The notes under the pieces are model-generated. The model had not been told where the DNA came from, did not search any database, and worked only from the letters and a program-made list of their open reading frames with translations. Shown here one piece after another: positions 47,329 through 59,959 of a DNA stretch of 64,000 bases (position 1 is its first letter; every line of letters begins with the position of its first letter). The DNA is taken from the NCBI RefSeq assembly GCF_000699445.3, contig NC_067196.1:3100001-3164000 (forward strand), read 5' to 3'. Source of the DNA: Schistosoma haematobium. Taxonomy: Eukaryota > Platyhelminthes > Trematoda > Strigeidida > Schistosomatidae. A program made the position numbers and the translations under genes.

Positions 47329-48964
47329 CTAACAGATGAATAAAACGATGATGAAAATGAATCTGTTATCATTTAACAGAGAGCTTTCAAAAGTAATCTC
47401 AAAAATGATTATTACTCATGTAGAAGCATCATTTCTAAGCAACTCTGACAATATATTGTGATCAATCTATGTGAGTGACAAGTCAACGATTTCATGATAA
47501 ATTGTTATCATTGTCTAAAATATTACCTACCTCGATGCTTGTCTTGGGAGTATGGGATCTTGTAACTTTTCTGACATGTCTGATTACAACGAGGAGCTTT
47601 GTACATTTTTTCACCGCATGCAGGATACTTCCCTTTAACATAATGCTCACATTTCGGGAATGGATATGGTTGACAGCCTGTGTGATTCTCTTTCGAACTT
47701 CCAGTAACAATACCTTCCTTCACCCAATAATCCCAAGCATGACCAAGGAATCCACCATCACACCCAAATCCGCAATCGCTACAACAGCTCATTAGATCCA
47801 CAGCACTTAGTTCCACAGATTGTCTGCCACGTGACTGTATGCAGGTTCGATCACTCATGGCTTCGACAGCAGCGAAAGCCTGGAAAAAAGCAATGGCAAC
47901 ATCAAGACGTTTTAATTTTTGTAATGAATTTACGTGGAATGAGTGGTCAACATTTACTAGTTATCTGAGTTCAACATGACCTGTTTCGTCAATTATTTCA
48001 GTCACCTGACTTATGTTCACAGATGTGATACTCAACATTGACGTATGTGCTGTCATACAGCTTTCAAAGAAACAATTTCTCTAGATAATATGACTCTGAT
48101 ACTGTCTGACGTTCGGTGAGATCTCCTACAAAATCACTGATTTGTAGAAATATTCATAGTCATGCCAACATTGTATACATTTTTCAAATAGTGCGATCAT
48201 TAAAACTCACCCAAGATGATCCACATCGTGATTGATCACGAATGGTCGCTATACTTTTACAACGAGGCCATTTCTTCCTTGAATCAAAACTTGATGGAAT
48301 TTCTACACTCAAATCATTATGGTCAACTGTGGGACGTCTCTTCTTTCTTAATTCTGATTCCTCTCTTCTTGCACCCATCAGAATACGTGCGTCATCCAGT
48401 GAGTGGAAACGATTGCTTTTCTCAGCTTTCCATTCAGCATTTGGCTGAAGGATGAAAAAGTTGAAATCATAATTGAATGAGAAACAATTCTGACAATGTT
48501 GAACTAAAAATGGAATTCAAATATGAAGATTTAGATTTGTTCCTTTTTCAACTGTCAGTTGTTGTATTGAACTTAGATATATGAAATGAAATCAGTTTTA
48601 GGCCGATGGCGTACGAAACAATGTAACCTGTCATTTTAAATAACTTATAGATGAATTCTAGTTGTAAAGAGGAGGAATCATCTGATTGATTGCACATTCT
48701 CCTCAATCAAACCTCGTTTCGTACACAAGCTACTTACAACATAAAGTAGTGGATCTATTCTAATCCAACCGATCATACACAGTTAGAACGTAAATCATTT
48801 TACAATGTTCGCGATTTACAACATTACTACAAAAAAGAACCTACATGTTGATTAATATACGAGATGATGTCATCTGACAATGGTTCAAATCTTTCTTTCT
48901 TTATTGAAATATGAGCATCGAGAAGGGTTATCAATGAAGCGATACACAACACAGACGTAAGCAT
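47009..48964 (-). CDS. Cathepsin B-like protein, complete, catalytic Cys replaced by Ser
   Basis: Four exons join cleanly: 48845-48964, 48211-48444, 47531-47879 and 47009-47328 (all GT-AG; 340 residues plus stop, the length of schistosome cathepsin B1). Signal peptide about 1-17 ([17 protein letters not shown]); prosegment to about 86; mature part from about [13 protein letters not shown]. Gln111 (oxyanion hole), His287 and Asn307 are kept, but the active-site motif is RCGSSW, with Ser117 (TCT) where Cys is expected. The occluding loop has His197-Tyr198 in place of the usual His-His. Disulphide cysteines and an NHT glycosylation site (183) are present. The family normally digests blood proteins in the gut; this member is predicted to be inactive as a cysteine protease, yet the frame and splice sites are intact. 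Confidence 0.92.
47531..47879 (-). CDS. Cathepsin B-like exon 3
   Basis: Acceptor TTTTTTCCAG; starts [13 protein letters not shown] right after the active-site Trp and ends at CAT CGA G with a GTAGGT donor. Holds most disulphide cysteines and the occluding loop ([15 protein letters not shown]). Confidence 0.92.
48211..48444 (-). CDS. Cathepsin B-like exon 2
   Basis: Acceptor ...[31 protein letters not shown] starts the second part of the prosegment; ends QSRCGSSW with a GTGAGT donor. The Ser codon for the catalytic position is two codons from the splice site. Confidence 0.92.
48845..48964 (-). CDS. Cathepsin B-like exon 1
   Basis: ATG at 48964, 40 codons: signal peptide, then [15 protein letters not shown] of the prosegment; donor CAT|GTAGGT. 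Confidence 0.9.
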
Positions 48965-49023
48965 AACTAAAGAACTCTTGTGAATGTATTTCTTCGAACA
49001 CAGCAATCATCATATAATCATTG

Positions 49024-49036
49024 TTTTATATATACT
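49024..49036 (-). promoter_or_regulatory. Possible TATA box of the cathepsin B gene
   Basis: Minus-strand AGTATATATAAAAC lies about 65 nt before the ATG, allowing a leader of about 30-40 nt. Confidence 0.45.
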
Positions 49037-49039
49037 AAA

Positions 49040-50412
49040 CTGAAATAGTGGACTTTGGGTTACAATGGTATGATAATATCACATTTATTATTTCACCCAC
49101 TTCAGTTTTTTCGTTTACAATCAAATGTAACACTTCAATAGAGTTATGATTCAACATACAAATCATCACAGATCACTTCAGAATGTTGATCAAAGTTCTT
49201 ATACACAATAAGATTACAAATGAAATAGTAATGGAAATGGAAATCTTGATTTCAAAGGTTAATTTGTCATACATTGCCATTACAGGTACTTGAAAAATAA
49301 GATAATCACAAATGTGTTTACTTATAATTTGTGCTTAGTGATAAGTTTTTTATGATAAAACTGTCCATTTTGAATAAAAACGTTTCAGGTCGATTTAATT
49401 AAGCTTCATTTGTATAACCATTACATAGTCTTTAATTATAAGTTTTTGTTCTGTTGAGTTCAAAGTATAATGTGATAGGTTCGAGTTCCGGTTTTTCAAT
49501 CAAGACAGTTCTGTATGTACGTTCATCTAGGAAATTCAAAATAGGATGAAACAACCATTCTAAATATCACAATTGGTTACAATGTGTTTGTTATGAATAA
49601 AATCAGTTTATTATACTTCTCTAATGTAATTGTGGTGTAAGCTGATGTAAGTAGTATGTATTATCAATCGAAAGTGAAATGCTTGAAGGCAGAACGTTGT
49701 GAAGATCAAAGAAAAGGGAACGAGAACAGAGAAATATTGGTCTGGAAACGAAAGAACAGTGATGTTTGCGACAATTGATTGATATTTTGCAAATGAAATA
49801 TTTACTGTATAGTTCTTAGATTTCATCAACTTACGCCTACCAGCACTCTTCATTCACCGGCAGTTACTCTGGAAGAGCTACAGTTGGAGTTAGATTTCAT
49901 CAAGAGACCTATAATTTTATATTGAAGTACAGTCAGTTGTCCTCACTTGTTTATTCTCGTTCACTACACAATACTTGCCTGTCCTTTATCGGGACACACA
50001 AGTAGTCACAGTTCTGTAAATGCTATGCAGATAATTGAATGGACGATCGGCTTCGTATTTTGATGATGATTTTGTTTTGATATGTTGTATGAAGTCGGTT
50101 CGACGTAGTGAAAATAGCTATCGATTTCGAATCATCATCAATTGTGATTGTAGTTGCAAACCATCACAGCAAAATACTTTTTTCTGAAAACAATGTTGAC
50201 GCAATCAGCTTCTACACATATGATGTAACTATATTATTGTGGAACGAGACTACCAATCACTGAATGCTTATTCATATCTGGCTTTCTATGGGTCCCTTAT
50301 ATGATGTTATTTGAACATGGAGTTCTAGCCAGGTTGCAACATAATCTTAAGTCCGAAAGAACAAAAGATAATACTACTTCACGTTGTGAGTTGGTGCTTA
50401 GCTACTAATTCG
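49040..50412. other. No recognised gene
   Basis: AT-rich upstream region of the cathepsin B gene. The 80-codon ORF at 49611-49853 has no motif. Confidence 0.4.
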
Positions 50413-50868
50413 TCCCCAAATGCCCTGGTATGGCCGAGAGTGGGGAGAGTCGGCTCTCCCTCTCTAAATGCTCTCACATGGCCACGTGCATACAACCACT
50501 ACCAGAGAACTCCTACTCGCTGCCTTCTCGCGGCGTAACTGTTGTTTACGTAATTAACAGAACGAAAAGTGGATATCCGGCGCTTTAACAGGGTTCGTGG
50601 ACACAGAGAGTCCACGTAAGGAAGTTGGAAAACACTGATTCCAAGCCAATGGTGCATATGAGATTCAGTATCAGTCAATCATTGGTAACTGGCTACCATG
50701 GGACTGTATCTCTTGACGTTGCTCCACTGCGACGTAGATCAGAAATTTGGGTCGACGGCTCCTTTTGTGGTCCTGTAAGGAAATCACCTGCCTTGGTTTA
50801 AGCATCCGGATGATATATCTTTCTGGTACCTCCTTCTACTAATGTTTATGTGTTTAAATAAATAAATC
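50413..50868 (+). repeat. ORF-less RTE-derived repeat
   Basis: Starts TCCCCAAATGCCCTGGTATG and runs to 'ctttctggtacctccttcta' and 'tgtgtttaaataaataaat'. The junction between the leader part and the tail is a little shorter than at 45.7 kb, so the internal deletions differ or have decayed. Confidence 0.78.
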
Positions 50869-52549
50869 AATAGCTTCAATTCAAGGCATAATTTCAATCA
50901 CAAATATCACACATTTCATTGAAATCAATCGAAGTTGAATTTTCCGAAAATGTAGATGGTTCCTTCTCGCTAGTGCTTAAAACTAATCTTTCACAAATGA
51001 ACGAACAAACAGTGCAGATGTAATGTTATATCCATTCATTCAATCATAACTTTACACCAGAAGAAACAATTGAATGTAGAATGTAATGACTTCATAAACA
51101 CTAAGTAATTGGGACTTAATCATTATTTGTAAGATTATTCGTATGAATAATGACGAACAATAAAATAGTATTCTCAACAATAAACCACAGCATACTGGTG
51201 ATTAGCTGTACTTGAAACTGAACAACGGTTATACACATCACTTTGTACTCGTTTTGTAGATGTTCATCAACACACAAAACAACACAACTACAAGGAAATA
51301 TTTACTTTCAGACTGAAATCAAGTAAACCAGCTCACTAATTGATTAGTTATCACGTTTTTCTAACAGACAATTTAACTAAGAGGCAACAGGTTTCGACAC
51401 TATTTTTCGACGCCTTTATTTATATATGCTGATTGAATGTTTCTCGATTATTTTGGTTTTATTGTTTTCGTATTACCCTGATTCGAAGCTTTTATTTGAA
51501 TCATAAATTGTTTCTATGGCGTTTTTCAATTATAAACTAGCATCGATTGCTTATATTCACACCACTTCATTGTTTCCATGATCAAGCTTGTTGTTTTTAT
51601 TGCTTTGTAATACTGGTACTTAATAGGTCTACTGAATGGTCAGGTCATGTATGTAGATAAATAAATGTTTGAGATGGGATAACGATTTTGTACCGGTGAT
51701 CATTGGGCTTGTATTCTTCCTCTTCGTTTAGGGACAGTTAGAGTCGAGCTAATTGTCAAGCATAGATTGTCATTCACGATAGTTGTGGTCGCGTGTTATT
51801 CGCCTAATGTCATCTACTTCTGTTGGTCAGTTGTAAGACATAACACAAGTATCTTTTAATACTAATTAACTAGTAGGAATCATTCACTGTAGTTCAGCTA
51901 TAACGTGAATATTATCAGTTATCATACATTTATACGCTAGTTTTAAAGCGCATTGTGGTAAAACGCTGTTCAATGAGTTCAGTTAAAAATTACATGAAAT
52001 AATGTAAAATGAAATCCGGCATCTTAATTATATTCCATCTTCAGTATTGTATCACGCTGAATAACTCAACCTTCTTTTACTACACACATTTGGATTGAGA
52101 CAATGGAAATATTTTCGGTAATGAGCATGATGAAGACGTTCTGACGTTTTGACAAAGAAGTGTAACTGCCAGCCTGAAATGGAAATATTCCATTTAGTTG
52201 ATTCTATATCGTGTCAGGAATGTTGTTGAGTATGATATATTTACTATTGTCAAATCTTTTAAGCAACAGAAATGGTTGTGAATTAGTAATGTTTAGACGT
52301 AAGTCGGATTTTCTCGAATAATGTTAATATCTGATTTGATATACAATTAATCATCTCGTGATGTACTCGCTATGAAGACTTGATCACACAACTTATTGAA
52401 GAGATATGTGTCTTATCAATTAGGACATATTTTATTGGGTGGACGAAACGATTTACGTTAGACGCTCATTCAAAACGTGCGAGTATCTGATGGCCGCATC
52501 AGCCTGGTGTGAATTTATTGTGAAGTTGACAAATGGTCTGCAGATTAAG
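50869..52549. other. No recognised gene
   Basis: AT-rich, nothing recognised. Confidence 0.4.
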
Positions 52550-52599
52550 CATTCGTACACATAGACGAAGGTGTTGGATTTAATTATTGGAGGAAGATT

Positions 52600-52900
52600 A
52601 ATAAATGAGAATCCCACAATGACCGCAGTTAATTGAGTATAGTCATGCTCACTTGTTATTAGAAATGAACTAGTAACTTGATACCAATCAGTAGTAATGA
52701 GCGATGCGCAAAAACGCGTTGGATTGTTATACAACGTCTGTTCAAAAGAAAATACCTTCACAACATTTATCACATTAGTCATTTATCATTTCAATCACGA
52801 TAAGGTGAGACAAAGTGCATGTCATTTTTGAAAACTCGTGGTCCCTCTTAATGTCCGATTTCACTTAATTGTCGAAACTCTAATTTATGGGTGGGCCAAT
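52600..52900. repeat. Paralogous empty site of the gypsy element
   Basis: Matches 10790-10940 on its left and 17820-17870 on its right, with no element between them. AAACT occurs once at about 52836. The 109-codon minus-strand ORF here crosses the repeat and is not called. Confidence 0.55.
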
Positions 52901-54639
52901 CAGGGGGGTTTTAGAAATTTCAAGGTTACCGCGCCAACTTCAGTGCTTAGTGCTAACGTACGTTCGGTTCATAGGGAATTTTGTACAAAACGTGATAATT
53001 GAGCGGATATAACAAATAAAACGGCGAGACTGTAATGTGTGGACGAATCAATCGGGTATAAGATAACAGATTTCGGATATTTACGCGAGAGCCCTTCATC
53101 GATTTGGCTAAATAAAGTTTTGGCATTATAATTGATATCAGTTCGTGATGACAACAATGATAATTACAGTAATAATATATGTAGTGATGGAAGCATAAAT
53201 GAAACATTAAATTCGTCTTTGAAACCATTCATAGTATAACAACTATCCCACAACCGATTTCTATTATGGTTAATTTTGATTAAGTCCTTTTATTAACTTT
53301 CTTAACAGACAATGTTACTTGAATAGTAGCAGTTCACATATTTCTTTATACCGTCATCATCACCAGATCACATGACGGACCCTAGCTAAAATGTTGATCG
53401 CTTAAATGTCACTCGACGGTTCATTCTCTTCCTCAAATTCGTTCGATGTGCTTATGGCTTTGTCATCTGCGCTAAACTCTTACAAACTGTAGATGCGGCT
53501 TCTTATTACCTTCGGATTTCAAAGAGCGTTGGAATTTTTTTGATAACGGTTATCGAGGTGACTGATTAACGAAGATAGGACACGAAATTGGAATAAGCTT
53601 TCTTAGTGTCCTTGTATGATAGGCTACGTGAATCACAATGAAAAGGAATTCTAGACTTACTGTTCCTTACAAACATATTAACATGGATCTTTAACATTCG
53701 GGCTGAAGGAAAGCATGATGTATCGGGCCCTGATTCACCTGTAGCGACTAAATGAGAATTTTATGCACATAAACCGAGATTAGATTCGACAAATTTTAAA
53801 ACCACTTAATATTTCTATTAATAAAAAGCTTCTCAGTTTAGTCGTTTCCATGTGCATCGACCAGTTCACTTTTTCCTGTGGAAGAAGCCGCCAGATGTTA
53901 CAAGTAATAATGATCCAAAGCAACGAGATTGAGTACGCAGTATCCTAACCAATTCCTGGGTATGTGTATAGTTATTGTTTTTGTTTTTCCGTTGATTTAG
54001 TAAAAATTGAACAGTCTAGATAGGTACGTGGATCTGAAATGAGATTAGAATTGAAGAAACTTTTTAACTTAAACTCATTGTGATTTTTTGGAGTACTGTA
54101 CTTGTTGTTTAGCAATGGAACTGGAAATTCGGAAATTAGGCAGGCAGTGATCGGCAGAAAATATAATACAGGATAGAGTTTAGTTTTAAACAGAGTGAAT
54201 TGTTAAGTGAAGAATTCGGTCCAGATAACCATTCAGTCCCTGCTCATGTTGCTGAACAATGTCTATTTACGTCACTTAAAGGTCATATTTGCTAGTGATT
54301 GATATCTTAACAAGTTTCTTTTGCTGAAGCGTGTAAATGCCATTTAAGCTTGTTAATGAACCATTTTTACTAATCAGTCATATAGATGACCTATTACTAT
54401 AATCGATTGAGCCAGTAAGTTAAGAGCACCAATCAACATTACGAAGCGATAATACACGTGAGCAATAATCAAAGGACTATTAGAATGATGGGTTGACATA
54501 AGTATAAATTGATCGAGAAAGTCAGAGTAGAAATGAGAGTTATTAATGTTCTGCGTTTCTTCATTAGAGCTTATCAATGTAGAACTACGGTTTAGGTTCG
54601 TTGTTAGTACTGGTCTAATAATAGACCTAATCCGAAAAT
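52901..54639. other. No recognised gene; one repeat match
   Basis: 53779-53870 matches 33.7-33.87 kb in reverse. No coding signal that I can support. Confidence 0.4.
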
Positions 54640-55140
54640 GGTGGATTTTTCATTATGTGACTCCCCAGTCTATAAGATCTTACGTGCAACTCACATTATT
54701 CTCTACACTGACTCGTCTTATCGCAGGTATCACTAATATGATGTTCACTACTTCGGGAGAACATATTTGGGCTGGAGATAGAACAATATGAATATGAGAG
54801 GCAAGTTATACAAGAATATGAACGCCTTCAAGCCTGAGCTATGCCATCCGATACACGAAACATAATGTAGACTATGTCATCAGGTCGACTGACCACATTA
54901 TCATAGTCAGTACACATACGACGAGTCATCTGGTGGAGACAAACGGTATCGGGATTAATAATGGCAGTCAATTCAATTGATAAACTGAGGACGTGAAAAC
55001 TAGATGATTCTGTAAGCAAACGGTCACTAAACGCATTTGAATTTAGATGATAAATGATCACAGTGTTTATTCATAGCAGAAACGAGACATTCTATGAATC
55101 GATAAACAAAGCATTTGTTTTCACTTCATTTTGTTTTTAG

Positions 55141-55192
55141 AAAAGTAACGATCGTTAGTATAATGAAAATTTCATTCATCTTCGCTCTGTGA
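55141..55192 (+). pseudogene. Signal-peptide exon, truncated (copy C)
   Basis: Acceptor TTTTGTTTTTAG, conserved leader, then MKISFIFAL and a stop. The rest of the hydrophobic core seen in copy A is deleted. Confidence 0.42.
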
Positions 55193-57391
55193 AATGAATG
55201 CAAAATCTCAGTCCGATTCACAGGCATGAAAATGACTTTGACGTTGTATACATGTAAACTTGAAAAGCAAGTTCCTAATTTTGTTCACCTTGTTTATCCA
55301 ATCAATTCAGATATTTCATGATGAAAATACGATTGATTGCAGCCAAATGTCAATTTTTGCAATCAACCTCATTAGCATTTGCCAGTCTGTAATACCACGA
55401 ACAATAATCGTCAGAACAAACCGCGTTTGTTCGCACATTTTGTTACTTGCATGTTCATTAATTGTCGAAACCGGTTGTTATTGAGACGTTAAGCTATTTT
55501 GGGTTTGAAATTAAAATATTTACATATTGGTAATAAGTACAAAGTGTTTATTAATCTCCGTTGAAGATGTACTGGAGAAGATTGAAATCATTTAACGAAG
55601 AATAAACTTTGTTCGGCTTATTAAATAACACTGAAGTACACTACATGTAACCAGTAAGTTGTCTCCATGAGCTGTCATCGTGAAATTACATTGAGACATT
55701 TATTAATAATATTATAATTAATGCCTTCACTCAGTATAATGAGTTTGGTATAATACAGAATTCTAAGCACATGGGGTTTCCATAAGTGTGTTTTACAAAA
55801 AAGTCAAAAAAATTGAAAAGAGCTAATAACTGCCTGGTATTGAATGAAATGCTTTTTGTTATTGAGAAGATTTAAAATATGTGCAAAATTTTGACATCCA
55901 ATCAAAACAGTTTGTGCCAATTTAATGTTAACCAATTTACTTAAAACAGCAAATCCTTGACAGCCAATGAACAGATGAGCACATATTTTGAACTACGAGT
56001 TATTTATGCGCTTGTTTTAAGAAGATTTGAAATATATCTGAGGGAAGTTTCATCAATAGGGGTCAGGGATTTTATTCAAGGTTGGACAAACTTCAGTGAC
56101 AACCAGAAGAATTTTGAATAACAATGGATTCATCTACCACCATGACTGTTCAACAATGAACCAATGATTCCACCAAATGTCATCTCGCTAATGGCCATAT
56201 TGAATCATCAAATTAGAGAGAATTAAACAAATACCATAAACGTTCATATAAACCTGACAAATTTCCGTTTAATTTGATTCACTAATTTGAACGAGATGAC
56301 GTGAAATTAGTATGTACAGAAAAATTCATGTCGAGCAAATTTCAAATATTATAACAGGCATTTTGACTGCTGAATTACAGGAGTTAGATCAGAGCGAGTT
56401 ATTATATTGTTTAATTATTATTTGTTTTGTCTCTTATTCTCGCGATTATTTAGCATAAATTACTCATCATCTAACTTGATTATTACACGAGAGTTCGCCA
56501 GTATGCAGTGGTTATTGTGTCAGTGAGATTTTCGTACCAGAACATGTGTGTCACAGCACGTATTGATTACAGTCGAGTGAAGATATTAATTAATACAGAG
56601 ATCCACCTTGAAATAAACACACATTGATTAAGTAGAAATGGCAAACCATGTGATTTAATTCACAAAGTAAAAATCAAATAAGCTTTAGTCTGTCCAAACT
56701 ACAAAATAGGAGAGATATCTCACCGACAAGATATTTCTTGGTAGACTAGATATATCAAATTTATTATAAGTGCAAGAAAAATCGGTGTTTTGAGAGAATT
56801 CATTTTGGATTACTGAATTCCACAAACTATCAAATCATGTTTTATGTCTACCAATAATTTTGTAGCAAATATTTGATCCATAAAAGTTCAATTTCTGTGA
56901 GTTGCTGTCTGTTGACAATTGCATATTCAACACTATCTTTGTGATCATATACGTGTGGTTATGAACTTTTAAACCATGCATTTCCTAAAGCAGCTGAACA
57001 ATGAACGACCATGAATAGTCTGCTAGTACAACATGATTTACTGGAGAAGAAGCACTTAGAATATCCAGTTCGCATTATTTCATTTCAGACGATTATCAGA
57101 ATTGGTGAATAACAGAAGCTCATAAATTGGTTATTTTCGATAGATATCGGAGGTTTCTTACTTGGCCGAAATATTTTTTTCCGCCGATTGTATTGAAAAT
57201 GTCATCATATCTTTGAACTGATAATGTTTCTGGAAACGTCTGCATAAGATGTCATTGAGCATTAAGCTACACTGTTTCATTTAAATCTCAGAGAGATGTA
57301 AACTTGTTTGTAAGGGCAGTCTATGTTAAACCTACTTGTATTAAAAGTGAAATACATTTTTATGTAGGTATTTTGATCCTCATTATTTCAA

Positions 57392-57442
57392 AGGGATTCA
57401 TCACTGTCAAATCCGCTTTTCTGGAAACGGCTAGTGGCACAG
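57392..57442 (+). CDS. Candidate 51-nt micro-exon, acceptor lost (copy C)
   Basis: Phase-1 frame GFITVKSAFLETASGT, donor GTGAGC intact, acceptor TTTCAA instead of TTTCAG. The next AG would shorten it by two bases and break the frame. Confidence 0.45.
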
Positions 57443-58588
57443 GTGAGCAAATATAGAGTGATCATTTGGTCACAGGTGTGAAATCTTTTCACTTAAACCT
57501 TCACTCGGTTTGGTTACTCCAAGTTTGCCTGTTTAGTTTGAACAAGTCAAATCATTTCAAAATATGACAGAAGAAATATGGTGCTACTATTCTAGTAAAT
57601 GAGAGTAAACCTATACGTTAAATTCACTCACCGTTTGACTAGATTTAACGAGCAATAAATTAATCACCTTTAATAAATGAAGTCACAATCTCATTTCCCC
57701 TGTGAGAAAACGAATGCAGAGATTTATTGTCGCTCACAGGCTCCAATTAAACTTGATAAGAATTCTGTTTTACAAAATGAATAAATTGAGTTGTGTGTTC
57801 GCCACGAAGTCATTTTTGCATACAACACATTCATCTACACATCCATTCATCGCAAAGTCATTCTTAAATATTATCCATGCAAATTGGGAAATCTTTCTGA
57901 CAATATATCTTAGGCTATTTGCTTCTCCTTTATAATAAATAAACACTATTGTCAGAGTCAGTCGATTGACTGAAACATTCATGTGTTCATGTGGAATTAA
58001 GGAAGATATTGAGCAATTGTGAATACCTGTCAGACTATCAGATGTTATGTAAAGCGTGATGATTTGTTGTTTCATTAATAATCAAATAGTATTACAGCTT
58101 GAGAAAATAAACATTCGTATTGAAAAGTGCATGTTTGTCTCGTTTATAATATCTTCAATTGAACATGTTTATTACTATTTCAACTAAAGAAAACATCTGA
58201 GATAACACACTATATATCCAATGAAGTTCGGTAGCGATGCGAGATGGCATTTACATCGTTATGTCAAACAATAAATTGCCCACTATCTGTTTTGTAAATT
58301 CTAATGATCCACTTATTTATTTATTCACTAACCCACAGTAAAACAGTCACATTTTCAGTCTTCAGTTAGATCACCACTCAATGCAGAAGCACGTGATTTT
58401 GTATGAAACTGAAATAAACGAGTGGCATTTGCATTTGATATTTCATTTATTAAATACTTGATCTTTATGCTTCACTCAAACAATCACATTTTAGCGAAAG
58501 ACGAATCTGAATTTCCAGACAAACACTGAGTCTATGTGATTAGGTGGGATACAGTGTTTTATGTTTGCATGCGAGAAAATACACTCCA

Positions 58589-58630
58589 TTTGCGGTCACA
58601 TGGTAGATGTTGATCAGTTGGAATGTATTA
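58589..58630 (+). pseudogene. 42-nt micro-exon relic, donor kept (copy C)
   Basis: Frame GHMVDVDQLECI followed by GTGAGTC; the acceptor region reads CTCCA instead of CTCAG. Confidence 0.42.
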
Positions 58631-59959
58631 GTGAGTCTTTAAATAGTGAAGAATATTGCCATTTCTAAATCGTTGTTTGAATCATCCTACTGGTGTTTCG
58701 GACTGCGCTTGATCAGTCTCTTATGAATGTATATGCATTGTGTAGAATAGACTAAAAGTGGCATATTAGTGGGTCATGAAGCCATCAGGGGTATGTTAAA
58801 CAATATTTTATCAGCGTCGACTATCTTCACACGTGAAAACAACACTTTTGTTTTATCGAATTGAAAAGTTCATGTGTAACTGTGGTCAGTTATTAAATTA
58901 TATTAAAGCATTCGTCACGAGTGATATTTCACCGACCATTAATAATTACGCATCGGTTCATTGTTGAATGATAGAATAGATTGAGGGCCCATTTTTGGAA
59001 CTAATATTGAAGTCTTCTCATTGATGGAATCTACCTGAGCACATAGATACAAAAAGACTGATGAGATGATGTTAGTCTCGAAAAATACTGTATGTCAGTT
59101 AGTCGACCGTGCATTGACTAGTAAACGTCCGCTTTTTCTTTTGATACATGAGGTTTCGAATTTTCCCGAAGCATTGAAATTGCGAGAACACTCCATGTAA
59201 TTGCTATCACCTTGAAAATGATTGCCTTACTTCCGATAAATTGAGGTTATGGACAAGTGAAGTCTCCGAATTACAATTTATCATAGCGAGTTTTAGAATT
59301 GATCTTACATTGTACAGATGTGTTCAAGAAAATTGTCGTTGATGATTGGAGAAACAATGTCACACTTGTTTTGTTGTTCCACCGAATTAACATAGTTGAA
59401 ATTTGATATTTATTCTGCGAACAACTGACATTCTTGCACTGATCTCAATCATAAAACTGACTTTATGAAAGGAAACTGTATAACTATTCGATGCAGTGCA
59501 CTTTGCTTCACCCAGTGACAGCACCATTTGCACATGTCTGAATGCAAACACTTATTGAAATCCATCAATTTTTCTCGCCACACGTTATCGTCCATACTTG
59601 ACATTCAAATCAATTTCATTCAATTCAAACGTGCTGTTTTGAAATATAAGTGAAATTGAAAATTAATTGATCCATGCATTATGCCTCAAGATGACAAATT
59701 TGCAGTGAATGAAATAGTCACTTAACTCCTTGATCACTATTATATCATTGAGCTATTGTTACATGTTTTGTAATTCACTTACCTTTTGTCTGATAACTTT
59801 CCGTTAAAACATTAATCAGTGGATCTAAACGCCGATTGTCTTCAATGACTAGAAACATAGTAACTCCCGATGTGTGGTTATTTTAGAAATCCAACGTGAA
59901 ACCGTATTGTAAAATACAAATTAGGGTTTAGAATGAAGAATAACTGTCTACGTGTTTTA

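Larger units (their letters stand above)
54640..59720 (-). repeat. Triplicated block, copy C (inverted)
   Basis: Read on the minus strand it follows copies A and B in order: 55.05-55.14 kb matches 8.15-8.25 and 29.97-30.06 kb; 57.77-58.08 kb matches 3.62-3.90 kb over about 80 conceptual codons; 59.16-59.49 kb matches 1.5-2.1 kb. The part equivalent to about 6.4-8.0 kb of copy A is largely deleted. Confidence 0.75.
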
